Shown here: piece after piece, positions 46,115-54,362 of the stretch
Position numbering within the stretch: position 1 is the stretch's first letter
How the letters are laid out: the number at the start of each line of letters is the position of its first letter
The notes under the pieces: model-generated
Databases searched by the model: none
What the model saw: the letters and a program-made list of their open reading frames with translations, nothing else
Told to the model about the DNA's origin: nothing
Assembly: GCF_001693255.1 (NCBI RefSeq)
Contig: NZ_CP016476.1
Location: 124,001 to 188,000, forward strand
Source of the DNA: Picosynechococcus sp. PCC 7003
GTDB lineage: Bacteria > Cyanobacteriota > Cyanobacteriia > Cyanobacteriales > MRBY01
Direction: 5' to 3'
Length of the DNA: 64,000 bases
Made by a program: the position numbers and the translations under genes

Positions 46115-46767
46115 TCCAAGTCGAAAATCTCAGTAAAACCTATCAAGGAAATAATATCCTGGATAATTTGGCTCTAACGGTACAACCAGGGCAAACCGTG
46201 GCGATTTTAGGGCCATCCGGGAGCGGTAAAACGACTCTGTTACGCTTAATCGCTGGCCTCGATCAACCTGATGGGGGCACCATTGCCCTCGCGGGTCAGG
46301 TGGTCAGTTCTCCAACCCAAACCCTTGCCCCCCACCAACGGCACATTGGCTTTGTCTTTCAAACGCCGATCCTCTGGCCCCACATGACCATCTCCCAAAA
46401 TATTGCCTTTGGCCTGGGCCACCTCACGGCCCCAGTAAAAAAACAACGCATTCAACAGCTCCTCGAACGATTGGCGATCGCCCCCTTAGCCCACCGTTAT
46501 CCCTACCAACTTTCCGGGGGGGAGGCGAAACGGGCTTCCCTAGCGCGGGTTTTAGCCCCCCATCCCCCCTATTTACTCTTTGACGAACCCCTGACAAATC
46601 TAGATCTCAGTCTCAAACAGACTCTGCTCCATTACATCCGCGACTACCTCGACTTGACCGCCGCCTGTGCCATTTATGTCACCCATGATCTGACCGAAGC
46701 CCAATATCTCAGCGGACAAATTTTTTGGCTAAAGGGAGGAAAGCTACAACCCGATGCAATATCCTGA
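46111..46767 (+). CDS. iron(III)-type ABC ATPase
   Basis: The 218 aa protein is a compact ABC ATPase: GPSGSGKTT Walker A, LSGGEAKRASLARVLAPHPP signature, LLFDEPLTNLD Walker B and YVTHDLTEA. It is shorter than most FbpC/AfuC proteins (about 350 aa) and lacks their C-terminal regulatory TOBE domain. Both ends overlap neighbouring genes (4 and 14 bases). Confidence 0.9.
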   Translation: MIQVENLSKTYQGNNILDNLALTVQPGQTVAILGPSGSGKTTLLRLIAGLDQPDGGTIALAGQVVSSPTQTLAPHQRHIGFVFQTPILWPHMTISQNIAFGLGHLTAPVKKQRIQQLLERLAIAPLAHRYPYQLSGGEAKRASLARVLAPHPPYLLFDEPLTNLDLSLKQTLLHYIRDYLDLTAACAIYVTHDLTEAQYLSGQIFWLKGGKLQPDAIS

Positions 46768-47806
46768 ACCCTACGGCTTAAAACTGTGGAAATTCCTCCT
46801 TTTCGGCGCAATTGTGAGCACCTTGGGCCTATTTGTCTGGGAGGTTTTGTCGCTATTCCAAAGCTGGCAGGGACAGCCCAAACAACCGGGCTGGGAAATT
46901 ATTCGTCCCCCCCAGGAAGTTTCCGCCCTCATCATCCAAGGTGATTATCTTTGGGCTGGAGGTCAGGAAGGGGTCTTTCAAATTTCTCTTACTACTCCCC
47001 ACACCGTTGAACCCCTCCAATGCGATCGCCCTTTGCAGTTTGTGCGGGCCCTGGTGGTGGATGGGAAAGGAATCCTCTGGATTGGTCATGGGAACGGTTT
47101 AAATTATGTTGATGCCCAAGGGTGCCACACCTATCAATCCGACGAGGCTTTTTTTCAGGATCAGGTGAATGCGCTCTACGTGGATCGGGCGGGACAACTC
47201 TGGGTCGGCACTTGGGAGGGGGCAGCGGTCAAAGAAAAAAACAATTGGCGTTTTTTAACCCCAGCTGATGGGCTGCCGGATCAGATGGTGAACGTTATCC
47301 ATCAAGATGCCCATGGGGGAATGTGGTTCGGCTCGGCGGTGGCTCCCAAGGGTGGATTAAGCCACTGTATTAAGAAATCCTGCCAACTTTTTTCGACGGC
47401 CAATGGGCTGGCTCATAATAACATTACAAGCCTATTTAACGACGATACGGGGCATCTCTGGGTGGGCATGGGTCTTTTTGATCATGGTGGCCTCGCTCGC
47501 CTAGAACAAAGGACAACTGGCTGGGCGATCGCCCAAGTGTTCACAAAAGCAGATGGCCTGGCGGGGGAAAAAGTCCGCTCCATCTACCAAGATCAAACTG
47601 GGGCGCTGTGGTTTGGCTCTGAATATGACGGTTTAGCGCGTTTAGATCCCCAGGGACGATGGCTCATTCTCACGGAAGCCGATGGCCTGGCGGATCAGGA
47701 GGTAAAGGCAATGGTACAGGATCAGTTTGGTAATCTCTGGCTCGGAACCCGTAACGGCATTACGCGATTCGATGCCCAATATCTACGCAATTTAGGGGAA
47801 CAATAA
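46754..47806 (+). CDS. membrane-anchored beta-propeller (regulator-propeller repeats)
   Basis: The 350 aa protein has an N-terminal membrane helix (FLLFGAIVSTLGLFVWEVLS) and then repeated blades of the two-component-regulator propeller type: LWIGHGNGLNYVDAQG, LWVGTWEG, MWFGSAVAPKGG, LWVGMGLFDHGG, LWFGSEYDGLARLD, LWLGTRNGITRFD. In most bacteria these blades sit on hybrid histidine kinases; here there is no kinase or other cytoplasmic domain. The start overlaps the ABC ATPase gene by 14 bases. The blades would be periplasmic. A sensing or scaffolding role beside the transporter is an inference. Confidence 0.87.
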   Translation: MQYPEPYGLKLWKFLLFGAIVSTLGLFVWEVLSLFQSWQGQPKQPGWEIIRPPQEVSALIIQGDYLWAGGQEGVFQISLTTPHTVEPLQCDRPLQFVRALVVDGKGILWIGHGNGLNYVDAQGCHTYQSDEAFFQDQVNALYVDRAGQLWVGTWEGAAVKEKNNWRFLTPADGLPDQMVNVIHQDAHGGMWFGSAVAPKGGLSHCIKKSCQLFSTANGLAHNNITSLFNDDTGHLWVGMGLFDHGGLARLEQRTTGWAIAQVFTKADGLAGEKVRSIYQDQTGALWFGSEYDGLARLDPQGRWLILTEADGLADQEVKAMVQDQFGNLWLGTRNGITRFDAQYLRNLGEQ

Positions 47807-47808
47807 CC

Positions 47809-50394
47809 ATGGCAGCTTCTCCTAATGGACAGACCCAACAGGCACCCCAAAGCCTGGCGCAATTGCTGGGCTGGCTTTTGAAAGCTTTTTTGCAAACATT
47901 ACCCCGCCAAATCGTAACAGGGACAATTATCTGCGGTGTGATGTGGCTAGTGCATACTTTCTTGCTAGTCCGTGTCAATGAAGGGTTTAATCCGACGACA
48001 AATCCGTGGCTCGGTTCCGTCTTGGTGATCTCTAATCAGCTTGTACCGGGCACATTATTTTGGCTCTTCAGTGGCGTTTTGGCGGGTCACTTATTTCGGG
48101 GCACCCTCGGAAAATATCTCAAGGGGATCGGTCAACTGCCTCAAATCTGCGTTGATGTTACCCAACGGGCTAGTCAATTTCAAAGTCCTTTCCCTTGGGT
48201 GGGTTTGGCGGTGGCGATCGCCTTTAGTACCTTTTTGGGGAATCTTCTGGTTAGTATCCAAATCGCCCTGTTTGCCCTGGCCGCCGTTTGTGAACCTCAA
48301 CACATCCTCCGATTGGCTGGCCAATTGGGTTGGCATGATGTGCAACGCTTATTTCGCCGTGGGCAGTCCCCCCAATCCCTCGCGCCCCAGGATCTAACGG
48401 TTTTACTCTCTGGGCTGACTCTGGGCTGTTTGATCGCGGCCATTTCCTTTTGGTTTTTTGGTGGTGTTCCTCAGTTACTTTTCCTCGGGGCGATCGCCAT
48501 TGCCCTAGTCCTTATTTTTAGGGGCAATCAACCGCCATCAGCCCAAACTTTATTACTTCTCTCGCTCAGCTTAGTTGGATTTTACCTAGCCCATGGTATT
48601 CCCGTGCTCGCCGATGACTGTGGTTGGCAAGAAGCAGGTGGTAGCCTAGACCGTTGGTTGGCCAGTGGCCCTTGCGTCATCACAACGACCAGCCTTGGTT
48701 TTCCCGCTGCAGGCGGTTTCTGGACAGGCTGGATTTTAGGAACTTTGCCTGCAATTCCTACAATCATCTATGGCAGTGGAACACCGGATGATCCTTTCCG
48801 AGATTATCCCGATGCCAATAATCCACCGTGGCAAAAGGGTATCTACGGCACGGGTACAAGAGAAGATCCATTGCGGGATTACCCTGATGTGAATAATCCA
48901 CCGCAAACCCCAGGTATCTATGGTAGTGGAACACCGGATGATCCTTTCCGAGATTACCCTGATGCCAATAATCCGCCGTGGCAAAAGGGCATCTACGGGA
49001 CGGGTACGAGAGAAGATCCATTGCGGGATTACCCTGATGTGAATAATCCACCGCAAACCCCAGGTATCTATGGCAGTGGAACACCGGATGATCCTTTCCG
49101 AGATTATCCCGATGCCAATAATCCGCCATGGCAAAAGGGCATCTACGGGACGGGTACGAGAGAAGATCCATTGCGGGATTACCCTGATGTGAATAATCCA
49201 CCGCAAACCCCAGGTATCTATGGCAGTGGAACACCGGATGATCCTTTCCGAGATTATCCCGATGCTAATAATCCGCCGTGGCAACAAAACATTACTGGAA
49301 GCGGTACGAGAAATGATCCAGTCCGCAATGTGAACATCCCACCAGGACAAAATTTTCCAGCTTCACCGGGGCAAGGGCCAGGCGTACCGAAGCAACCTGG
49401 GATGCCAAATGCACCTTTCTATAACCCCAATAGTTGGGTCCCTGTAAATCCAGATGTGCCTTTTGACCCACGGGTAAATCAATGGATTGGATCGCGGGAA
49501 GTATATTCCAGTGATTGGGAGGTGACACCCGATGGAAAATTTGTCACCCTCAAAGATAATCCTTCATTCAAGATTCCTACTTCTCAAATTACGGGAGATT
49601 CTGGCGATGATTGGGCAACGATTTTTAGTACCCCAGTGCCTACAGCTGACCATGATCAATATGTTGAAGGGATTGTTGATACAGCTTTGATTATTGATAG
49701 TCTTGAGGCGTTAACAGGTGATTCTGAGATTCGTCCACTGACAAGAACGGGTTGGAATCAGCTCTCTGATACAGATAAACAGCAAACTCTACAATATATT
49801 GCGAATTTATGTGGCCATAAATTGGGAGTCGGGCCAGTACAGGTAGATTTTGGTTCTGGCTTAAAGGATGCCAATGGCAAGATGGTTCATGCCCATTTCG
49901 ATCCGAATACAGGGCGAGTTGTGTTTAATACTGATTCGTACATGTACAAAAATCCCCAACAGGCGATCGCCACCATCGGCCACGAGGTTAAACACGCCCA
50001 ACAGTGGGATCCGAATAACCCTATGGAAAATCCCACGGCCCGCCACGCTGCAACAACTAATGCCCAAAAATATACAGGGCCAGAAACTGATCCAGTGATT
50101 TACGCGGGTCAATATAACGAAAATGACGCCGAATCCTTTGGTAATCGTTTGGGCAATGCCTTGAGCAAAGAAGCCTACAAGAAAGAGTTAGAAAGCATCA
50201 AAGATGTGTGGGATCAACTAAAGGGAGGTGCAGAACAGGCTCCGAAAAATCAACCACCTAAATCCTGGGTACGGGAAAAAACGCTCATGGATTTTGTCAG
50301 TAAAGCAACACCCCAGCAACGGCAGCAAATCTATGACCTCGTTAAATCCGGTACTCTAAAAGTTAAAGATGATTGGGGGCGAGAAGTATGGTAA
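47809..50394 (+). CDS. multi-helix membrane protein with DPFRDYPD repeats and HEVKH metallopeptidase-like domain
   Basis: The 861 aa protein has three parts. Residues 1-310 hold several membrane helices (IVTGTIICGVMWLVHTFLLV, VGLAVAIAFSTFLGNLLVSI). Residues about 320-500 are tandem repeats alternating IYGSGTPDDPFRDYPDANNP and IYGTGTREDPLRDYPDVNNP. The C-terminal domain contains HEVKHAQQW (H725, E726, H729) and NDAESFGN (E775), the layout of an HExxH zinc peptidase with a downstream glutamate, similar to DUF4157-like toxin or housekeeping domains. It follows the propeller gene by 2 bp and overlaps the zinc-ribbon gene. Activity is inferred from the motif only. Confidence 0.85.
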   Translation: MAASPNGQTQQAPQSLAQLLGWLLKAFLQTLPRQIVTGTIICGVMWLVHTFLLVRVNEGFNPTTNPWLGSVLVISNQLVPGTLFWLFSGVLAGHLFRGTLGKYLKGIGQLPQICVDVTQRASQFQSPFPWVGLAVAIAFSTFLGNLLVSIQIALFALAAVCEPQHILRLAGQLGWHDVQRLFRRGQSPQSLAPQDLTVLLSGLTLGCLIAAISFWFFGGVPQLLFLGAIAIALVLIFRGNQPPSAQTLLLLSLSLVGFYLAHGIPVLADDCGWQEAGGSLDRWLASGPCVITTTSLGFPAAGGFWTGWILGTLPAIPTIIYGSGTPDDPFRDYPDANNPPWQKGIYGTGTREDPLRDYPDVNNPPQTPGIYGSGTPDDPFRDYPDANNPPWQKGIYGTGTREDPLRDYPDVNNPPQTPGIYGSGTPDDPFRDYPDANNPPWQKGIYGTGTREDPLRDYPDVNNPPQTPGIYGSGTPDDPFRDYPDANNPPWQQNITGSGTRNDPVRNVNIPPGQNFPASPGQGPGVPKQPGMPNAPFYNPNSWVPVNPDVPFDPRVNQWIGSREVYSSDWEVTPDGKFVTLKDNPSFKIPTSQITGDSGDDWATIFSTPVPTADHDQYVEGIVDTALIIDSLEALTGDSEIRPLTRTGWNQLSDTDKQQTLQYIANLCGHKLGVGPVQVDFGSGLKDANGKMVHAHFDPNTGRVVFNTDSYMYKNPQQAIATIGHEVKHAQQWDPNNPMENPTARHAATTNAQKYTGPETDPVIYAGQYNENDAESFGNRLGNALSKEAYKKELESIKDVWDQLKGGAEQAPKNQPPKSWVREKTLMDFVSKATPQQRQQIYDLVKSGTLKVKDDWGREVW
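48766..49290 (+). repeat. 150 bp tandem repeat, about 3.5 units
   Basis: Units start at 48766, 48916, 49066 and 49216 with nearly identical bases. Each unit is made of two diverged 75 bp halves, so the protein repeat is 25 residues in an ABAB pattern. High base identity indicates recent expansion. Confidence 0.9.
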
Positions 50395-51176
50395 CGCCAC
50401 AAGAACATCCGTTATTACCTTTAGCAACGGCGATCGCCAATTTGGGATATCAACCGACTTCGTTATTATGGAATGCAACCCAGCGTATGGCCCAGGTGCC
50501 TGATTTAGCCCGGGATCTTTTAGCCTATGTGCAAGCGGGTTCCCCACCGCCAGATTTTTCCCAGCAGCAACCGGCCGTATTGTTTAAGCCCTTGCCAGGT
50601 GGCTATAGCGTTGCAACTTTAATTCGGGATTATCAGTTTCAGGCGATCGGCGCTTTTTTACTTGCGGCAGAATTAAGCTTGCGACCTGACCAAGGGAAAG
50701 CTTTGTTAAATTATTTTTCCCACCGGGGTTATTGGCAAACTAATGGCGATGGCTCAAGGGATTTAGTATTTCCACCGATCACAGAACGATTGCCCCAATG
50801 CCCCCAGTGCCGTAGCCGCTGGTTTGAAGATTTGCCCCGGTGTCCCAGCTGTGGCTTTGTCCGTCGCCATGTCACTGTTGAGGATGGCCCTTTACCCTTC
50901 GAGGAATTGGCGGCAATGGTGCGAACTGAACCTGTCGATCAACAAAGGCCAAAGGCGATCGCCCCTAATCATCCCATTCCCCCAACCAGTGTGAATCAGC
51001 GCTGTGCCCAATGCCATCATCTTCTGTCCCAAAACAGTCATTTTTGTCCCCATTGTGGTGCGATTGTTGCAGCGGGTTCTGGGCCTATTGAGCATACTGC
51101 AGCTTGTCCGAAATGCGGCCACACGTCTCGCCCTGGGGCAAAGTTCTGTAGCCATTGCGGTACGACTTTAGCGTGA
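50388..51176 (+). CDS. zinc-ribbon protein ending the iron-transport operon
   Basis: The 262 aa protein (ATG at 50388, overlapping the previous stop) has a helical N-terminal domain (about residues 1-125) and three zinc ribbons: CPQCRSRWFEDLPRCPSCG, RCAQCHHLLSQNSHFCPHCG and CPKCGHTSRPGAKFCSHCG. Multiple ribbons suggest a protein- or nucleic-acid-binding adaptor. There is no membrane segment. Coupling to the HEVKH protein suggests it works with it. No family was assigned to the N-terminal domain. Confidence 0.75.
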   Translation: MVTPQEHPLLPLATAIANLGYQPTSLLWNATQRMAQVPDLARDLLAYVQAGSPPPDFSQQQPAVLFKPLPGGYSVATLIRDYQFQAIGAFLLAAELSLRPDQGKALLNYFSHRGYWQTNGDGSRDLVFPPITERLPQCPQCRSRWFEDLPRCPSCGFVRRHVTVEDGPLPFEELAAMVRTEPVDQQRPKAIAPNHPIPPTSVNQRCAQCHHLLSQNSHFCPHCGAIVAAGSGPIEHTAACPKCGHTSRPGAKFCSHCGTTLA

Positions 51177-51198
51177 ACTACCTAGCGCCGAATCAAAG

Positions 51199-51328
51199 GC
51201 TTGTCTCATCCCCATTGGTGGGAACCGACAAGCGCGGGACTTACTGCCTCCCGAACCCACCAAAAGTTAACTGTATAAATGACTTCTAAGAGTGCGTCGG
51301 CTTGGATATATTTGGTATCCATTCGCAT
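51199..51328 (-). other. short ORF with IS200/IS605-like terminal hairpin
   Basis: On the minus strand ATG at 51328 or 51322 (MDTKYIQADALLEVIYTVNF...) with AGGAGA upstream opens a frame to TGA at 51206-51208 (38-40 aa). Its 3' part overlaps a hairpin (GCTTGTC ... GACAAGC, 51199-51233) next to GGGACTTACTGCCTCCC, the look of an IS200/IS605 end. It may be a truncated gene. The rest of 51177-51502 shows nothing but the pilin promoter region. Confidence 0.35.
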
Positions 51329-51502
51329 TCTCCTGGGGCGCTTGGCCTAATTCCTGCAATATTGTCTTGGATATCCTGTTATTGGGTAAGATAGTCTTGA
51401 GAAAATAAAAATCCTGGCAAGTGTTTAGTACAAATGAACGATCTCTTGTTTGTGAAACACGTCTGTTATGTTTTCTCTCGTAACGATGAGGGACTTTATG
51501 TG

Positions 51503-52588
51503 AAGAGTAAGGAACGGGGTTTCACTTTAATAGAATTGCTGACTGTTCTTTCTATAGTCGGTATTCTATCAGCAATTGCAGTGCCCATAATCAGGTGGAT
51601 CAATAATCCGCTACAAAATGCAACATATCAAGTTAGTGGTCTTTTGTCACAGGCACGATCACGGGCGATCGCCGTATCCTCAGCGTTAAGAATTCGTCCA
51701 GATCCCCAAGATCCCACACGCCTACTACTTGTCGAAACATCTGACACCCGTAGCTGTGACACCAGTTCGACTGAGCTTGCAGCAAATGCGACGGCGACTA
51801 CTCAGGAGCTAAAAGTTGTTTCTGTACAAGGGTTTGCACCTGGTGACCATCTCACAATAGGCAGTGACGAAAACGAAAATATTGTTTTGACCACTGATAG
51901 TCGCTCTTCTACAATAACGCTCGGTAAGGCCCTTGGCACAGCTCAAAACAGTGGTGCAGAGATCGGCATTCTTAAAACCTGGAGAAATGACCGTACATTT
52001 TTTGCTGAAGATCTAGAATTGTCCGATAACATCGCCATGGAAAGCAATCTTGGCGATGATTGGGAGCTTTGTTTTGATAGTCGTGGGATTGCCACGATTA
52101 GTGACAGCGATGGTGTCAGGGAAGAAGATTTAGAAATTACGCTAGCTACTGAAAAAAACAAAAAAGCTTGGAAGGTCGTCGTCTTTCAGGGAGGCATGAT
52201 TGATTCAGTCATAGTTCAAGCCCTAGAAGGAGAAACCATTGAACCTTCCCCAGATCTTTCTCCAGATCCACCAGAAAATAACGAAGAAGAAACCCCGATT
52301 GAAGTACCGACCGAAGAAAATGATGATGTAGCATCCGGAGCAAAACTTGAAGTGGGAATTGATCAAGAAGGAATCGTGACTATTGAAACTGATGGTGATG
52401 AGTCTGATGGGGCTAATTCTCAAAATCAAGCAGGAAATCGGGCCGCATCATGTGAAGGACTTACTGGGCAGGAGAAGTCTCAATGTGAGTCTGATGGGGC
52501 TAATTCTCAAAATCAAGCAGGAAATCGGGCCGCATCATGTGAAGCATATACTGGAGAGGATAAGGAAATATGTCTGGGGTTCAATTGA
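51503..52588 (+). CDS. type IV prepilin-like protein (GspH/FimT type) with Cys-repeat tail
   Basis: From GTG at 51503 the protein starts VKSKERGFTLIELLTVLSIV, a short basic leader, the prepilin peptidase site G/F and the E5-bearing hydrophobic helix. GAGGGA lies just upstream. An ATG 69 bp further upstream (51434) would give an unusually long leader. The middle is a pilin-like globular domain; the tail is Glu/Asp-rich and ends in two 29-residue repeats, each ESDGANSQNQAGNRAASCE plus about ten residues. It leads a four-gene minor pilin operon resembling slr2015-slr2018 of Synechocystis. Confidence 0.82.
   Translation, partial: KSKERGFTLIELLTVLSIVGILSAIAVPIIRWINNPLQNATYQVSGLLSQARSRAIAVSSALRIRPDPQDPTRLLLVETSDTRSCDTSSTELAANATATTQELKVVSVQGFAPGDHLTIGSDENENIVLTTDSRSSTITLGKALGTAQNSGAEIGILKTWRNDRTFFAEDLELSDNIAMESNLGDDWELCFDSRGIATISDSDGVREEDLEITLATEKNKKAWKVVVFQGGMIDSVIVQALEGETIEPSPDLSPDPPENNEEETPIEVPTEENDDVASGAKLEVGIDQEGIVTIETDGDESDGANSQNQAGNRAASCEGLTGQEKSQCESDGANSQNQAGNRAASCEAYTGEDKEICLGFN
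52400..52573 (+). repeat. 87 bp tandem duplication in the pilin gene
   Basis: Bases 52400-52486 and 52487-52573 share an identical first 57 or so bases. Each encodes 29 residues with two cysteines. Identity at base level shows a recent duplication. Confidence 0.85.
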
Positions 52589-52794
52589 CATCGATAAGTT
52601 TTCAAATGAAACTTAGAATTATCGATTCTTGGCTTTTTGGGGAATTTAAAACGCACCAAAACTTTCATTATAATTGTATTTCTGTTTGGTTTATTTCTAA
52701 GCCGAGATTTTTCATAAAAGTAAAAAGAGCAGCATCTACCCTTTTATTTAGCAAATCACATGTCCTATTTAAAAAAATAGTTGGTAATTTTTAA

Positions 52795-53250
52795 ATGTCT
52801 CATCATGATCTAACAAAAATACATCAACAGCTCTTACTCAGGAAACACTGCAGTAAAGGTTTTTCTTTGATTGAAGCTATGGCTGCACTAGCTATTTTTA
52901 CCATTATCTTTGCGGTCTCTGCACCTCTGTTTTTCACGCAACAAAAAAGCAATATCGACAGCGAAGTTCGGACTGGTGCAGTTTCATTATCTCAACAAAA
53001 ACTCGACACAATCCGGACAGATATAAGCACTCCCAAAAAAATTGAAGGTGCAACAGGCAGGAGTTTAGGTAAAGAATATCTCTATAATTTATATGTATGT
53101 ACTAAAGAAATTGAAACAGCAGAGGATGGCTCCATTAACTGTAGTACAGAGAAAGATCCCAGTAATCCAATACGACATATATTACTAGAAGTAAAATACA
53201 ATGAAAACACAGTTTACACAGTGGAAACCGTCTACACTGCCCTCCGATAG
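52795..53250 (+). CDS. minor prepilin, PilV/GspI-like
   Basis: The 151 aa protein has a leader ending CSKG, then FSLIEAMAALAIFTIIFAVS, the prepilin N-terminal helix with glutamate at position 5. Two cysteines in the globular part (YVCTKEIE...SINCSTE) could form a disulfide. It overlaps the next pilin gene by 50 bases, an unusually long overlap in a different frame. The 206 bp before it contain no convincing gene. Confidence 0.82.
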   Translation: MSHHDLTKIHQQLLLRKHCSKGFSLIEAMAALAIFTIIFAVSAPLFFTQQKSNIDSEVRTGAVSLSQQKLDTIRTDISTPKKIEGATGRSLGKEYLYNLYVCTKEIETAEDGSINCSTEKDPSNPIRHILLEVKYNENTVYTVETVYTALR

Positions 53251-54319
53251 AAGCGCATTAAAACTCTATCTCAACCTACTCACTTTTCAGAAACGAAAGA
53301 GTGAAGATGGTTTTACCCTAACCGAACTTTTAGTAGGATTGTCAATTGGTTTTTTGGTAGTTAGCCTAGCCCTTTTTGGCAGTCTGCTTAATCGTCAAGT
53401 CTTTGTTAATGATAAAGCTCGTTCAGATATTACACAGGCTTTGCGTCTTCCTTTGGATGCCATTGGTGGAGATGTTCGACAAGCCGGTGAGGGCCTAAAT
53501 AATAGCGATCCTAATTTTCCCGTTATTTTGTTAGAGACAGATCCGACTGAATTGGTCATTCGTCGCCAACTGTTACCTGCGTCTATGCCTGTTTGCCAAG
53601 ATATTAAGGCCGGTTCTCGTGATGCTATCGTCATTCTTGATCAAAATGGCGATGAAACTCCCTTGCCTGGATGTGAAGTAGTTTTAGCATCCGACATTAA
53701 TGATGATGGTTGGCCGGATAGATGGGATAATATTCGCAATTATCGTCTAATTGAAGGTGGAAAAGTAAGAGCTTTTATATACGATGGCAATGGCAAAGGA
53801 GAATTTTTTGACTACCAAAACGAACTTCTTTTTGATGAAGATGATAATGCAGTTACAAACTCTGATGATCTAGAGTACATTGCCTTAGAAAATGGAAGCG
53901 AAGGCACCTGGAAAAATAATTACAATGCAGACAGCAGTAGCCGCATTTATCTAATCGAAGAACGTCGTTATCAAATAGATGATGAAAATAATATTCTTCA
54001 GTTGGTTATTAATGATGATAATGAAAATATACTTAATCTTACCAATGATATTGGTCTGCTAGAAGTAACAGCTGTAATTGCCCAGGAAGGCGAAACGTTC
54101 AACTGTTCTATCATTCCTCCAACCAGTAGCGATGATTGCTCTGAAGAACTCCCTAATGACTATTCTTGGTCACAGATCAGATCAATAGAAATAACTTTAC
54201 AAGTAGATCCTGAGTCATCAGCGGCGAGAACATTACAAAGAAGATGTGAAGACCCTAACAATTGTGAGATTCTGCAATTGTCACGAAGTTTTGTTCCTCG
54301 TAATATTTTTAATTACTAA
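53201..54319 (+). CDS. minor prepilin, PilW-like
   Basis: The 372 aa protein has a leader of about 37 residues, then G/FTLTELLVGLSIGFLVVSLA, followed by a large globular domain with DIRQAGEGLN-like motif (GGDVRQAGEGLNNSDPNFPV) typical of PilW. Acidic loops (DINDDGWPDRWDN) may bind calcium. It starts inside the preceding pilin gene and precedes the PilX-like gene by 43 bp. Confidence 0.83.
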   Translation: MKTQFTQWKPSTLPSDRSALKLYLNLLTFQKRKSEDGFTLTELLVGLSIGFLVVSLALFGSLLNRQVFVNDKARSDITQALRLPLDAIGGDVRQAGEGLNNSDPNFPVILLETDPTELVIRRQLLPASMPVCQDIKAGSRDAIVILDQNGDETPLPGCEVVLASDINDDGWPDRWDNIRNYRLIEGGKVRAFIYDGNGKGEFFDYQNELLFDEDDNAVTNSDDLEYIALENGSEGTWKNNYNADSSSRIYLIEERRYQIDDENNILQLVINDDNENILNLTNDIGLLEVTAVIAQEGETFNCSIIPPTSSDDCSEELPNDYSWSQIRSIEITLQVDPESSAARTLQRRCEDPNNCEILQLSRSFVPRNIFNY

Positions 54320-54362
54320 TTTACCTATATTTTAAGTCAATAATCTTCTGGAATAGCAAGCT

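Noticed and set aside
48736-49350. Long minus-strand frames opposite the DPFRDYPD repeats
   Set aside because: They arise from the periodic repeat, which keeps the opposite frames open; the plus-strand gene explains the region.
52570-52794. 74 aa frame between the first and second pilin genes
   Set aside because: It overlaps the end of the first pilin, has no clear ribosome-binding site, and no recognisable domain. A real small gene cannot be excluded.
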